Assembly (NCBI GenBank): GCA_029204225.1
Contig: CM055109.1
Coordinates: 2,530,938 to 2,594,937, forward strand
Length of the DNA: 64,000 nt
Direction: 5' to 3'
From: Diphasiastrum complanatum
Lineage: Eukaryota; Streptophyta; Lycopodiopsida; Lycopodiales; Lycopodiaceae
Shown: in pieces, positions 44,730 through 55,999 of the stretch
Layout of the letters: every line of letters starts with the position of its first letter
Position numbering within the stretch: position 1 is the first letter of the stretch
Notes under the pieces: generated by a model
Database searches by the model: none
Seen by the model: the letters and a program-made list of their open reading frames with translations, nothing else
What the model was told of the DNA's origin: nothing
Position numbers and translations under genes: made by a program

Positions 44730-47045
44730 CTACTTTAATCTATAGATCCACTTACATGCAAGCGGCTTCTTCCCATATGGAAGGTGTACAAGATTCCAAG
44801 TTTGATTATCTATCAAAGCATCAAACTCTACTTGCATTGCATCTCTCCAAACTTGTGATCTACTTGCATCTTCATAACATGATGGCTCTTCAAGCATTGT
44901 GGTTAGAAAAGAGTAAGAGGTAGAAGGAGATGTGTCTTCCCTTTGCTTTCCTTTCTCAAAGTATGTGAGCCTTGAAGGCTCGGCCTTGCTCCTTGTGGAT
45001 CTTCTCGGCTCCTTTGGCACTTGATTTTGATCTTCCAAAAGATCATTTTCAAGAGGCTCCTCCTCGGGTGTTGCAAGATCTTCATCACCTAAGAGATTAG
45101 ATGAATTTGGAGATAACTTGTAACTTTGAGATTCATCAAACAAGACATCCTTGCTAGCTTTTACTTTCTTTGAAATAGGATCAAATATCCTATATCCTTT
45201 GCTATTTTCACTATAGCCCACAGATATTCCTTTGAAGGAAGTTGCATCTTCTTTCCTTCTTGTTTCCAAAGGAATGTGGACATAACATATACATCCAAAC
45301 ACTTTAAAATCTTTTACATTGGGCTTATTGTCAAACAAAGCTTGAAATGGTGAGATCCCACCAATAGCACTACTAGGAAGCCTATTACATAAGTAATTAG
45401 CACAAGTTATGGCCTCCCCCCAAAAAGTGATGGGTAGAGATGCAACAAGACTTAAAGACTTTGCACATTCACAAAGACTCCTACTTTTCCTCTCGGTCAC
45501 CCCATTTTGTTGGGAGGTGTAAGGACAAGTGAGTTCTCTCTTAATGCCATTGATCTCACAAAAGTCTCTCATCTTGTTGGAGATATACTCTCTTCCATTA
45601 TCACATCTTAGAACTTTAATGCAAGAACTAAGTTGCTTTTCCACTAGAGACTTAAACTTTACAAAAGCTTCATATACAAGGCTTTTCTTAGGCAATAATT
45701 CAATCCAAGTGTATCTAGTACAATCATCAATAAAAGTCACATACATTAAAGCTCCTCCATTACTTTCATGAGAAAAAGTATGTACATCCGAATGGATAAA
45801 TCTTGTTAAAGATCTCTTGTAGAAAGTATTGTGTGACTTTGCAAGGCCACATGCCTCACACACTTTGCCACACTTATTGAAGGCTTTTGGTAGGCCGAGA
45901 GCTAGCTCCTTTGATGCCATGGATTCCATTGACTGAAGATTAGGATGGCCCAATCTTTTGTGCCAAATCTCCACTTGAGTCAACTCCTCCCTAACCATAT
46001 TCACACTTTCAATAGCCACATTATCATCCAACTTGAAAAGCCTTCCTTGCTTAATGCCACTAGCTATGCACTTATTATTTTTCAAGATGGAACACACTCC
46101 ATTCTTGAAATGTACATCTAGTCCATTGTCCATTAATTGACCAACACTAAGCAAGTTTTTTGTAATGGATGGAACATACAAAACATTATCAAGATCTATC
46201 CTTTTAGATGATCCTAAGCATAATGGAATAGATCCTATGCCATCTATCTTGCATTCTTGATCACTAGCTGTGTAGATTGATTTCTTAGAATCATTGCAAG
46301 AAAGTAGATAAGAGACATAATGCTTGTTGAATGACATGTGGGAACTAGCCGCACTATCAATCCACCATGATTCTTGGCTTGATGTTGGTGTAGGTGCTAT
46401 CATCAAGGATGTGTTGAATCCATCATCTTCCTCATCCCCTTGTGCAAGATTGCCTTGATCTTCATTCCCTTGTGCATTCTTCTTCTTATAGCATTCGGAA
46501 GCAAAGTGTCCTTTCTTCCCACAAAAGAAACACCTCAACTTTTCTTTGTTCTTTTGCTTCCCTTTGGAGGTAGATGCTCCATCCTTTGCCTCGGCCTCCT
46601 TGCCTTGGATCTTCTTGAAAGGATGAGACTTCTTCTTGCCTTTAGATATGAAGTTTGCTTTCTCATCACCATTATGTAGTGATAAGGACCCCATTCTTGT
46701 TTTGAGGTGTAGAATCCTACTCTCCTCGGCCACAAGAACATTATGCAATTTTTCAATTAATGGAAGTTGGTCTTGAATGGCAAAAGATTGAACTAGATTA
46801 GAGAACTCATCTCCTAATCCATTCAAGATTACTTGTACTAGTTCATTATCTTGGATCTTCTCTTCTATAGATCCCAATTCTTTGTTCAAGGATTTTATCC
46901 TTAGGACATACTCTCGTCCATTTTCTCCACTTCCCCTCATGCTTTGCAAGATCAAGTTTCTTAGCATAAGCACTCTTGAAGTGTTATTGGATTCATAAAT
47001 ATTCTTTAGTGAATTCCAAGCCTCTTTTGATGTGTTGTTTGATTG
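44730..47045 (-). pseudogene. copia gag-protease-integrase polyprotein (5' truncated, frame open)
   Basis: A long frame of about 770 codons. Gag part: EAWNSLKNIYESNNTSRVL (UBN2-type). Zinc knuckle CFFCGKKGHFASEC near residue 185-200. Protease WWIDSAASSHMS near 238, where the active-site D-S-G is changed to D-S-A. Pre-integrase IWHKRLGHPNLQSM with CEACGLAKSH. The integrase core has three acidic residues in HSDVH, RCDNGREY and NGVTERK. The end is a SIRE/Retrofit-like linker (RRSTRSKAEPSRL) and the RT start (KPLACKWIYRLK). The frame ends at a stop at 44730. The first 60-100 gag residues are missing; codons above 47045 (CSCLQKQK) come from the neighbouring element. Confidence 0.93.
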
Positions 47046-47049
47046 TCTA

Positions 47050-47226
47050 CTCTTTTGCTTCTGCAAACAACTGCACAATCAAAGCTCTACATTAATCTTA
47101 TGTTTGCCTACTGCTGTAGTGGTGCATGCACTGAGGGAAATTAGTCAAACATTGCCTCCGTGCAGTAGTAGGATCGTTCCGATTTGGTTGTTTGACCAGA
47201 CCGATTAGTTAATCCATTCCCCAGCA
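47050..47226 (+). repeat. copia LTR end (plus strand), truncated
   Basis: The sequence ends CCCCAGCA immediately before a PBS. The left part was lost at the junction with the minus-strand copia. Confidence 0.55.
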
Positions 47227-47240
47227 TGGTATCAGATATC
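47227..47240 (+). promoter_or_regulatory. primer-binding site, iMet-like
   Basis: TGGTATCAGATATC directly follows the LTR end. Confidence 0.65.
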
Positions 47241-47442
47241 AAAGCGTATCTGATTTCTTAATCTGATATGTACATTATATCAAAAGCGGTTTTATCTCAG
47301 AGATATTTCTTATAGCCTGATAAGCTTCCCACAGAAACGATTCTATTAATCGATAGAATAATTGTTTTCTTGTTTTGTAAGTTGCATTAGATTTTCACTC
47401 TTAAGTTACTGATAGTTATCACTATCACTTAATCTAATTTCC

Positions 47443-47765
47443 ACATGGATTCCCAGAGAAAGCCAATCCTATCATGGACAAGCTTGATGGAGCCAATTAC
47501 CATCTGTGAAAATTTAAGATGAAAACCGTGCTAATGGCTAAGGAGTTGTATGATGTTGTCACAGGTGCAGAGGCAAGACCCGAAGCCGCGGACCCGATGA
47601 CGCTGCAATCTCCCGATGGAAGCTGAAGGATGGCAAAGCCTTTACGCTAATCATCCTCAACATATCAGACACCCAAATCGGCCGTGTGTCTGAATCTCAG
47701 ATTTCCAAAGAAGTCTGGGACATTTTGAGCACCTTGTACCATTTGCAAAGCTCAATCTGATTGTA
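47443..47765 (+). pseudogene. copia gag N-terminal fragment
   Basis: Plus-strand frames give KLDGANYHL..KFKMKTVLMA, KELYDVVTGAEARPEA, then DGKAFTLIILNISDTQIG and SKEVWDILSTLY. These are the start of a Tnt1-like UBN2 gag. A stop replaces the Trp usually found in YxxWK, and there are frameshifts near 47590. Confidence 0.82.
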
Positions 47766-48385
47766 CCTTCACCTTTGATAGTTTGTGTGCTATTGTCGCC
47801 CAGGTGAACATATCTTTTGGTATTGTAGTAAGGCATGGCTAGTCATGAATGCATCACAATCAGTTTTTTAGATGGGATGTGGTGCTTTTGTAGTTGCATT
47901 TGCCATATGATTCGATTGCCTTTGCTATTGTTATTAGCTTGTAGTATGCAGCAATCTTGAATCTCGTGGTTGGTTCGTTTGTAGTATCTATAGAACAACT
48001 TCTTCCTTGTCGGTAGGTTCGACTACTCTTGATGTTGTGTCGGATTTTGGCTTTACTTTGATGGCTTTGAGCCTTTCTTCTTTTGCTTAGTCTGGCCTCT
48101 GTTGGTGTATAAGGCGTGAGAGTCGGCAGTTGAGAAACTAGAGGGTTTGTCCCTTCCGGTGTCAACCTGCAACAACATTGTAATGACTCTTGAAAGAGTT
48201 AGTTCTGGGTGTGTTTTGATGATCATCACCTAGTTGTATTATGAGCTTGGCAAGCTTGAAATTAGTGTCAATACTACATCTGGATTGTCCATGACTGATC
48301 CGACAATAGTCATATTAGTGGTCTCTCACAAAATATTAAATGGATGATAGCAAGAGTTATGCTACAATATTCAATGCCAATCTTA
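47766..48385. other. unassigned sequence between copia scraps
   Basis: The minus frame 47860-48165 (101 codons) has no known motif. I see no clear feature. Confidence 0.4.
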
Positions 48386-48600
48386 CTAGATATAATGCTT
48401 AATTATATTAATGAGGGAGAAACTACCAAGTTTCTTGAACTGGTTGATGTGATTTTGCAGGGAATCACCATTGGTCATCTTGAGGGAGAAGAACTTTCTC
48501 CTTAGGTGTAGCTTGGAAGCTACGTCGCACAAACTTTGCAATGTCCTACATGTACCAAATTTATCTACAAATCTACTCTCTGTAAGCATAATTATAGATC
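48386..48600 (-). pseudogene. copia gag fragment
   Basis: A minus-strand peptide with ASKLHLRRKFFSLKM and GDSLQNHINQFKKL, typical of the middle of a UBN2 gag. Only about 70 codons remain. Confidence 0.75.
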
Positions 48601-48678
48601 TAGGACATAAAGTAGAATTTGAATCTACTCAATAGGATAGGCAAGATCCTAGCACTCGGAAAGAGTCATAAATACTTA

Positions 48679-49178
48679 TGGCAAACAATAAACATGGAAA
48701 TAGAAAGCACAACCAAGAGCAATAGCAAGTAGTGAATAGCAAATGAGGATGTTTCTCTTCCAAAAATGGTAGAGTTTCCTCCTTCTCATTAAGAATGGAA
48801 ATAGTGTACAAATGGTGCCTTTTTATAAAGGGGAAGGCCCTTGCCCCTCAATCTTATTGGCTAATATTCACAATGATCCTAACCATTCATCTTGGACCCA
48901 ACTTGATCCAAGGGTCCACAAAAAGTACATTAGAAATCACAAGATTCATGTGAGTCCCAATTTGGACCCAACTCTAAAAAGTGATCTCTAAGTTTAAAAA
49001 TGACATTGGGCCTCTAGTTTTATTTTAATTACAAGGCCCAAGTCAAGTTTATTTTATTTACAACTTCAATTGCAAGCTCATTGGGCCATGGGCTTATACA
49101 CGCAGGATGTCATGCCCTTGCAACACATTTTATTGGAGGATTTTATTTATTTTCACTTTGTTGGGAATACCCCCAACA
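48679..49178 (-). repeat. LTR copy (left), truncated
   Basis: It matches 62997-63509 closely, apart from small gaps. The minus-strand start is TGTTGGGGGTATTCCC, with a TATAAAAAGG box near 48832-48841. The lower end merges with the copia gag scrap. Confidence 0.85.
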
Positions 49179-49184
49179 GGACCC

Positions 49185-52100
49185 ACGGCCTGAAGTAGTG
49201 CCGGTCCCTCAAAATTCTGCCGGTTTAGTAGAGCGTTCTCTTGGACTACATGTGGTGGATGAGATATCCCGTAATGTCTTCCATGAAGTTGAGACGGTCC
49301 AGTTTCTTCGAGTCCTTTGGCGTGTGGAAGGACTTGTGGACTCCTGTCAACCATTCCTGATCCACCCATGCTTGGAACCGTTTCGTCCAGGGATCTCCAA
49401 GGAATGCAGCTCGGTAATATACGTGAGCGACTGGCAGCTGGTCTTTGACTTTGTCGGAAGCGAGCGCCTTATTTGGATCAAAAAATATGGAGGGAAGAAA
49501 ATCATCCCATTTTGTTTCAATGCCCATTAAATATTCCAAGCCCTGATGGCTGTAGGGTCTCTCTCAAATAACTGTTATCGCCACTCCGGTTGTGGTTGGA
49601 GGGCAAGTAAGGCTTGCAGTTCTTTTTCCTTGATGGTCTGAGCTGAGAATGATATCTACTAGTCGTCTTTTGATAACTCGTGGAGATATTTGGATAAAAA
49701 TTCATTGATGTTCTCCTCCACGGATTTCAGTCTTCGGAAGGCCCGGCTGGCAGATATCGTTTGTGACCCTCTGAATGATGTTGTTTGGCCCTGGCTGGTG
49801 GTTGCGCCTTGGCTCTGGTCTCGCGTCTCAACGGCCGCATTTGTCTGCCCTTGGTCTTGGCCTTTGGACCCTTGATCTGGTTGAAATCCCCTTGCTGCCT
49901 GCTGACTTTGATCTTGGTTGGTACTAGCCTGTGCAGCGTCAAAATTAGGTGGTGATGGAATTACCACGGGGGTGGGCTGGGCCTTCGTTTCCATGTATTT
50001 CTGGCATGCCTTGAGGGCTTGCTTAGCCTGGGCAAGCTCTTGCGTTGCGCTTGTCCGATACTTATTGAACTCCGCCTGGTAGTTGGTGAGGGCTTGGCTA
50101 TAAATCTGCACCTGACGCCGTAGAAGATTCATCTCTGATTGGAAAAGCGGCGTTGTGTCCGGTACAGATTCAGCTAACTAGGCGAGCTTCTCGTGTTGTA
50201 AGGCTTTAACCTCCGTGTCCAGGCACGTGTTCTCTGCTTCCAAAAGTTTAAGTTGCGCCTGGATGGGGGCAAGCCGTTGGGATGCTTCAGCCTGAAGCTC
50301 CCACACCTTTGTGGAGGCGTCAGTCAGTGCCTTGGAGAGGCTTTGAATATATTTGTTTAGGCCCTCCTCCTTCTGCTGCAGCTTGGCAATCTCCTGGTGC
50401 CTTGCTTGTTCATGTTGCTGAGCCAGAATCAGCTCTTGCTGCAGCTTGGTGAGGTCTGCTCGCAGTTGTGTATTACTCGTTGCCAACTGTAGTACCCTGC
50501 TTTTCAAAATAGCTTTGGCTACTACCGCATCCAGGATGTATTTTCCTAGGGTCTGGTACGCCGTCGTTAGATTCGTGGGAGCAGCTGGTACACTGGCATT
50601 GGCAGGGGCTTGTGTTGTATCGGCCCCGATGACTTGTGGAATTTCGTCGTCATTGTCTTCGATCAGGTTTTCATTTGTCTTGATGCCATCTAGGGCAGTA
50701 GGGTCAGCCTAATCTAGTGATGCTACAAAAAGTATTTGTACAAATGCGTCATCAGACAACGGTTGGCTGTCCTCGGCAACCTTTGGCGAAGTGGGTGGGG
50801 TGTGAGAAACAACTGTGGAAACAAGGGTGAAGACGATTTGTCCGAATGAGAGGATGGGAGGAACAGTGGAGAACTGAAGGGTGGTGTGGAGTATGGAAGA
50901 AGGTGAAGATGGAGCAGAAAGTGTCTGGTGTGGGGGTGAAAATTTGATAACTTGCATCCATGCCAGAGTGTTAGGGGACATTTGCGAATCAGAAGGGTTG
51001 AATGTGAGAGGAGCAACGGTAGTGGCAGGAGTAATGGAGGATGCGATGGTGATGGATGGAGCAACGGACACTGGAAGAGAAGTAGGAGTGGTATCAACAA
51101 AAGGAACGGGTATGGAGACATAAACAGATGTGGATGGAATAGGAAGAGAGGTAGCAACAACAGAAATTGGAGTGGGGAGTTGCACGGAAGAAGAAGTAGC
51201 GGTGGTTGATGGAGTAGTTAGTGCGGTAGTGGAGACACGTCGTCGGATAACAGGTGGAGATGTGGATGTAGAGGTAGCACCACGCATTCGTTTGTTGGCT
51301 GTTGTGTTAATGACTACAAGTTGGGAGGAGGTAGATGCTTGAGATGGTGGGTAAAGGTTAGTATGTGGCACAAGGGTAGACAGGAGGGATGAGCGTTGAA
51401 AACCGCGCACTTTTGTCTCGAGAAGTGTGCAAGCAAAGTTACACAACAGGGGGCCTACTGCGATTTGCTCACGGTTGTTGGGTTTGATGGAGTTTGTTAG
51501 TTCTTGAATAAGGAAGCTATGCCAGTCGTATGGCACAACGGAGGGATTAGGGAATTTCAGAAAGGATTCCACTATCTGACTCAGCAGCGTAGACTAGATT
51601 CTGTCCTTGCGAAATGTTAAGATAACCAAAAAGTTATTGAACAGAGGTACAACTGTCTGAATGACGGGTTCCGTGATAGCTTCTATCAAGTAACCATTGT
51701 TAGTTTGGATGGGAATTTCTGGTGTGGTTTGGGTGAGGAATGGTTTGATCAGAGCTTTGGCGTGGCGATGGGAGATGGGTTGATGATCACCGGACATAAT
51801 GCCAATGGTGATCATCAAGTTGGCGTTAATTTTGACCTTGTATGTGGTACCTTGGTACAGGAAGTGGAAACGAGCCTTGTCCTCGTCCCAGGTGGCGTAA
51901 GCGTGAAGGGCGAGGCCCATGTTAATCTCAGAATGGAAGAGCGCCGAGTAAAATCCCATTGCTTCAAGGAGGGGCCCAGCTGTCTGCAGCCATGGTTGGA
52001 TCAGAGTGTCAGAGGGTAGAGGCCAAATCTGCGTGGCCTTGAGGATGTCACGCTGGATCACCTGTTTGGCGCCAGAGTCAAAAGATGTGGAAACAGTAGA

Positions 52101-52304
52101 AAACTGAGAATAATGAGTGTTGGATGACAATGATTGTAGTTCAGAGCGCAAATCGGTGTTTAATATGAGCAGATGATAGCTGGAAGAAAGTTTGGTTGAA
52201 AACAGAAAACTTGGTATTTTCAGTGGAAATTTCGACAGAGCTTCGCTAGCAAAGGTGACAAATGACTCGAATTCAGCCCTTATATAGCGGAATTTAGAGT
52301 GCAT
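49185..52304 (-). pseudogene. large extra ORF of a gypsy element, copy 2 (unknown family)
   Basis: A single minus frame runs from ATG 52304 to 49659, broken only by stops at 51594, 50709, 50178 and 49659; after frameshifts it continues to about 49185, in all about 1,040 codons. Blocks: an N-terminal segment with LIQPWLQTAGPLLEAMGF and ALHAYATWDEDKARFHFLY (residues about 100-180); VPYDWHSFLIQELTNSIK and LLCNFACTLLETKV; a long Ser/Thr/Pro-rich stretch (51330-50720); a coiled coil rich in Leu/Gln/Glu/Lys (50507-50178); a second helix with QELAQAKQALKACQKYM; a Gln/Asp-rich part; and a C-terminal segment with ALQPQPEWR, FDPNKALASD, HVYYRAAFLGDPW and a W-rich end. Nearly every block has a counterpart in copy 1. 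It lies directly downstream of the integrase and spacer. No zinc knuckle, protease, signal peptide or membrane anchor was seen. Function unknown. Confidence 0.75.
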
Positions 52305-53085
52305 ATTAGGTGAAATTCACTCTCCCTTGTTCAGTTTCACCCAAATTTTGGCAGGCACCTTCTTCACAAAATTGTAAGACCTCAAGGAAGTCTGTGAGCG
52401 TTTAGAAGGTGATTTGACTGCTATGCGAAGGTTCTGTGAGGGTTCAGGCTGTCTGCGAGGGTTCAACTCTCGCTCGCACAGCTTGTTCCTGTGATTGAAT
52501 TTTCAAGATCAGACCATGTAGGCAGGCTAATTTCATTGTTCTGATTCCATTTAGGCACCTTGCGAGAGTTGGAAAGTTGATCTTGATGCTCTACGAGGGT
52601 TCTAAAAATTTTGCTTCTGGGAACTCTCGCATACACTAAAAAATGATGATTCCTCCATTAGGAACTCTTGCAGAGATTTTCATGGATGCATCTAGGTCAG
52701 ATCTGGTGACTGTCCAATTTTCAAGAGCTACCTCCCAGGGGATCTCAAAAAATCATGAAAAAAGTGCTCATTCAGAGTGTTTTTTGACGAGATCTCGAGA
52801 TTTTCTGATTTTTAACTTTTATAAACTGGTAATCAGCTTCATCCAGGCTCCATCTGACTGTTGGTAGTGCTCTGGAAGTTCTAATGGATTCTTGGTAGTA
52901 GACCCCTCAGTCAATCTGATGATCTGCTTCCTTTTTTACCCTATCAGGATCTGGATCCCCCTTGGATTCTAATGGATTTCCCCGATCTTGCCAGATTTGG
53001 CTGAATCTTGATGGATTTAGCTTGATTTGGCTTGATCTCCTTAGATCTAGTGGTGATGGCTGAGTAGATTAGCTTTTTGTAACAT
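52305..53085 (-). other. spacer between integrase and extra ORF with GCGAGRGTT words
   Basis: No ORF above 74 codons. Contains GCGAGGGTTC, GCGAGAGTT, ACGAGGGTTC and their complements AACTCTCGC several times (52400-52640), then AT-rich GATTTGGCTTGAT-like phrases at 52980-53040. Confidence 0.6.
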
Positions 53086-53099
53086 GTCACCCCCAATCT

Positions 53100-53756
53100 G
53101 GATCTGTCTTAGTGTGGTGGCCAGTACTTGTGCAACCGGCTACCATTGATGGGTGTGTCGAAGGGCGTCCCATCAAGCTGTTCTAAGTTCACGGCTCCAT
53201 GATTAAGAATTTCCTTGATCCTATAAGGACCTTCGCCTGTGAATTTTAACTTCCCCTTGATCGCCTTGGTTTTATACATCAGGACCAAATCTCCTGAACG
53301 AAGATCCTTCTTTTGTAATATGCGATCATGCCAGCTTTGCGTCTTTCCTTTTCAACTGCCAGTGCATGCACAACTAGTAAGCGTGTTTCACAGACTTTAT
53401 GCAGAGCTTCGTGGCGTAGCTGTAGAGATTTGGACTCATTAAGACGTTGCGCGGTGGCAATCCTTAATGAAGAAACTAAAAACTCTACTGGCATCACAAC
53501 ATCCTGACCATATACCAATTGGAAGGGTGTTTGATAAGTGCTCTCATTATATGCTATCTTGAATGCCCACAGTACAGCATGCAACTTGTGTTCCCAATCT
53601 GATCTGCTAGCTTCAACTGTTTTCGTGAGCATGCTACACATGATCTTATTGGATGATTCTGCTTGCCCATTACCACGAGGATAATAATTCGTACTGGTTT
53701 TGTGGATCACGAAGAATTCCTCCAACATAACCTTGATGGTCTCGTTGATGAAATGG
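53100..53756 (-). pseudogene. gypsy integrase, C-terminal half
   Basis: From 53764 down: HFINETIKVMLEEFFVIHK, then STNYYPRGNGQAESSNK with the catalytic Glu, VEASRSDWEHKLHAVLWAFK, QTPFQLVYGQDVVMPVEF, a long helix, and (after a frameshift near 53290) an SH3-like end (KLKFTGEGPYRIKEI..., about 53280-53190). It joins the N-terminal half at 59004 when the 53757-58998 insert and one AATGG are removed. Dead because of the insertion and frameshifts. Confidence 0.92.
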
Positions 53757-54675
53757 TGTTGCACTGGCGCCTCAAAGGGCGCTGGGACTTGAGCGGTTTC
53801 CCCAACACGCGCTTAAGTCTAACATTCTTCCATCATGCACTTACGTAAAAGCCAACTCAGAAACGTAACAAGCTTAACCATTCTGACTTAAGAAAACTGG
53901 AATCCCAACCAACCCGAAAGCCAACTCAAAATCCGTCCCCAAAAGGTAACCAAAGGCAAAGACAAGCCACACATGAAACCCAAGGCATAGTGGTCGCCAA
54001 ACTAACCAATTGGCATAGCGGCAAGCCCCATGTTGATGACAGGGACCCTTAGGCGCCAGCGACGCAAAAAGGTTGTAGTAAGGGTCCTTCCACTTGGACC
54101 AGTCCCGGAGGCGAATCCGAAATGGTAATCATCTCCAAGAATCAACTTTATTAGATTTGGAAGAGGTTACATTCATATATAGACTGACCGATCTCGGGGC
54201 CACCAACACGTGCTGGGCATTGTGCCTGGCTCGTGCTGGTAGAGGGAGCTGAGACCTGGTGACGGGATTCTTGGCGCTGGTTGAGCTGCCCAAGTTTCTG
54301 TCTGCCGGACTCCCCATATAGTTCTGCTGTGATTCGGCGCACCCCCTTTGGTTTGAAACATAGTGCTTTCTGGTAAAGCACGCTTTTTAGGACTTAGTTT
54401 TTATTTTGCTGATTAAGCCTGGCAAGCCTGGCAGAATCAGTCTGGCTCCCGGACATGGGTCCCAGGAGCCATCCCGGTGGCCGAATCAACTTGCTTTCCT
54501 AACTAGGCCATGACTCGAGCTCCAGAGCTAGCTCATGACTTGTGACTACTTGACTGGCTCACCACATGTCGGAGGCTCAGTCCTTGACGTTCTAACTTGC
54601 TCTGGGAACTTAGAGAGTGTCACCCCTTTGAGTCTTACAGGGCACGCTGGGTGCACCCGAGTCAGCTTTACAACA
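53757..54675 (-). repeat. 3' LTR of the gag-protease element
   Basis: 919 bp. In the plus reading it starts TGTTGCACTGGCGCC and ends TTTACAACA. Partner of 58080-58998. Confidence 0.94.
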
Positions 54676-55042
54676 TCCTCCCCTCGTTTGAGAAAGCTGA
54701 TGTCCTCATCAGGGCCAAACTAGAACCTACGACTCATGGCACAAGCTTAATTCACCGACCAGACTTTAGTCACATATACAAGGGCACGGGCTCGATTCAC
54801 TGGCCAAAGGAAACCAACTGTAAAGAGAAGTAATGATATTGAGTTTTGCACCCAGCACAGAAAAAGTGTGGATCTAGTTCACTTATGTAAAACCTGTGTA
54901 AAGTTGCTGCACTTAGACATTAGACTGAAGCTCACTCCTCGATGAGAAATGCGGCTTACTTGATTAACATGAAAGAAAAAGGTACTTACGGCTCCCTTAA
55001 GCCTCAGATATGTCGTTTTCATCGCACGTCTGGATGAGTCCC

Positions 55043-55987
55043 CTAGGACTCTAGATATTTTGTTTGGTCGCCCAGGTTGAGCTCCTTGAGCTCTGCATCG
55101 GCACTTAGATTCACCTTTGATGTAGAAGTTGCAGGCAATGTTGGCTCCATTTGACCTCGCGTCAACTGGTTTGTCACCGTTGGATGTCCTTTGTTAAAGA
55201 AGTGAGCTTTTGTTTGGTCACACAAGGTGAGCTCCTTGAGCTCTGCATCGGCACTTGAATTCACCTTTGATGTAGCGATTGTAGGCAATGTTGGCTCCAT
55301 TTGTTCCCGTGTCAGCTGTTCTGCCACTGTTGGTTGTCCTTCGTTAAAGAGGTGAATGAGATTGGGAGGAATGGTTGGCTCAGGTTCATTTGTGTCGTTC
55401 TTTTCTAGTTGGTCCCCTGGCATAGCTCTGACGACACAGGGTCTCCTGCCATTATATAATAACACAAGGTTAACCCCTTTTACCAAGAAGGCCACCACAT
55501 GTTCGTTAAACCAGCTTAATCCCAAAATAGCGTCGAAGGCATCCATATTCAAGATTGTGAACGTTAGTCGATTCTTCTAGGTTCCCAGAGAGATTGGTAA
55601 GTTGGTTGCCAATCTACAAGTGGTCATTGTACCTTGCGCGGTCTCCACACAAATAGGGGTCACATTTTCTTCACATTGGATGTCCAATTCCCCTGTCAGT
55701 TTTTCTGACAAGTAGTTATGTGACGCCCCCAGGTCTACCATGAAGTAAATAATCCTGCCTTGAATACAACCTTTCAGGTACAATAACTTGGATCCTCTCG
55801 CAGGAGTCGCCATAAGATATTCACGATATGCTGCAAGTGCCCCTATTTGTTGTAAGGCATTTAGGTCAGACTCCGTCAAATCCGTTTTTGGGTCCTCTTC
55901 GTCATCCTGTTCACCATCTTCTTGATCAAATGCCTCTCTCTCCATCCTATCAAATCCTTCAATGGCAGCCATGATTTGCTTATTCAA
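55043..55987 (-). pseudogene. retroviral-type aspartic protease region
   Basis: The minus frame 55577-55987 has an acidic start and YLKGCIQGRIIYFMVDLGAS at its centre, where D-L-G-A-S replaces the usual D-[ST]-G-A-S. After a stop near 55576, MDAFDAILGLSWFNEH supplies the flap/ILG motif. The remainder (55043-55400) contains a duplicated block of about 60 residues (TREQMEPTLPTIATSKVN / TRGQMEPTLPATSTSKVN with ADAELKEL) reaching the end of the coding part. The active-site change suggests loss of function. Confidence 0.82.
55050..55340. repeat. internal duplication in the gag-protease ORF
   Basis: Two copies of about 150 bp, each containing GAGCTCCTTGAGCTCTGCAT, GGCACTT, ATTCACCTTTGATGTAG and CAATGTTGGCTCCATTTG (starting near 55079 and 55230). 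They encode a repeated 50-residue tail. Confidence 0.9.
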
Positions 55988-55999
55988 TGGTTTGGAGCA

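Larger units (their letters stand above)
37350..47045 (-). mobile_element. minus-strand Ty1/copia element (3' LTR to gag), split by insertion
   Basis: It contains the 3' LTR (37350-38196), RNase H and RT end (38210-39006), the RT beginning (44141-44700) and gag-protease-integrase (44730-47045). It is interrupted by the 39007-44140 element. The 5' LTR and gag start are missing; at about 47045 the sequence passes into another copia. The copia remnant at 5611-12095 belongs to the same family. Confidence 0.93.

Noticed and set aside
47860-48165. 101-codon minus-strand ORF
   Set aside because: No recognisable motif, low-complexity basic peptide, no partner copy.
50881-51342. Open frames on the plus strand opposite the extra ORF
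   Set aside because: They are shadows of the Ser/Thr/Pro-rich minus-strand coding region.
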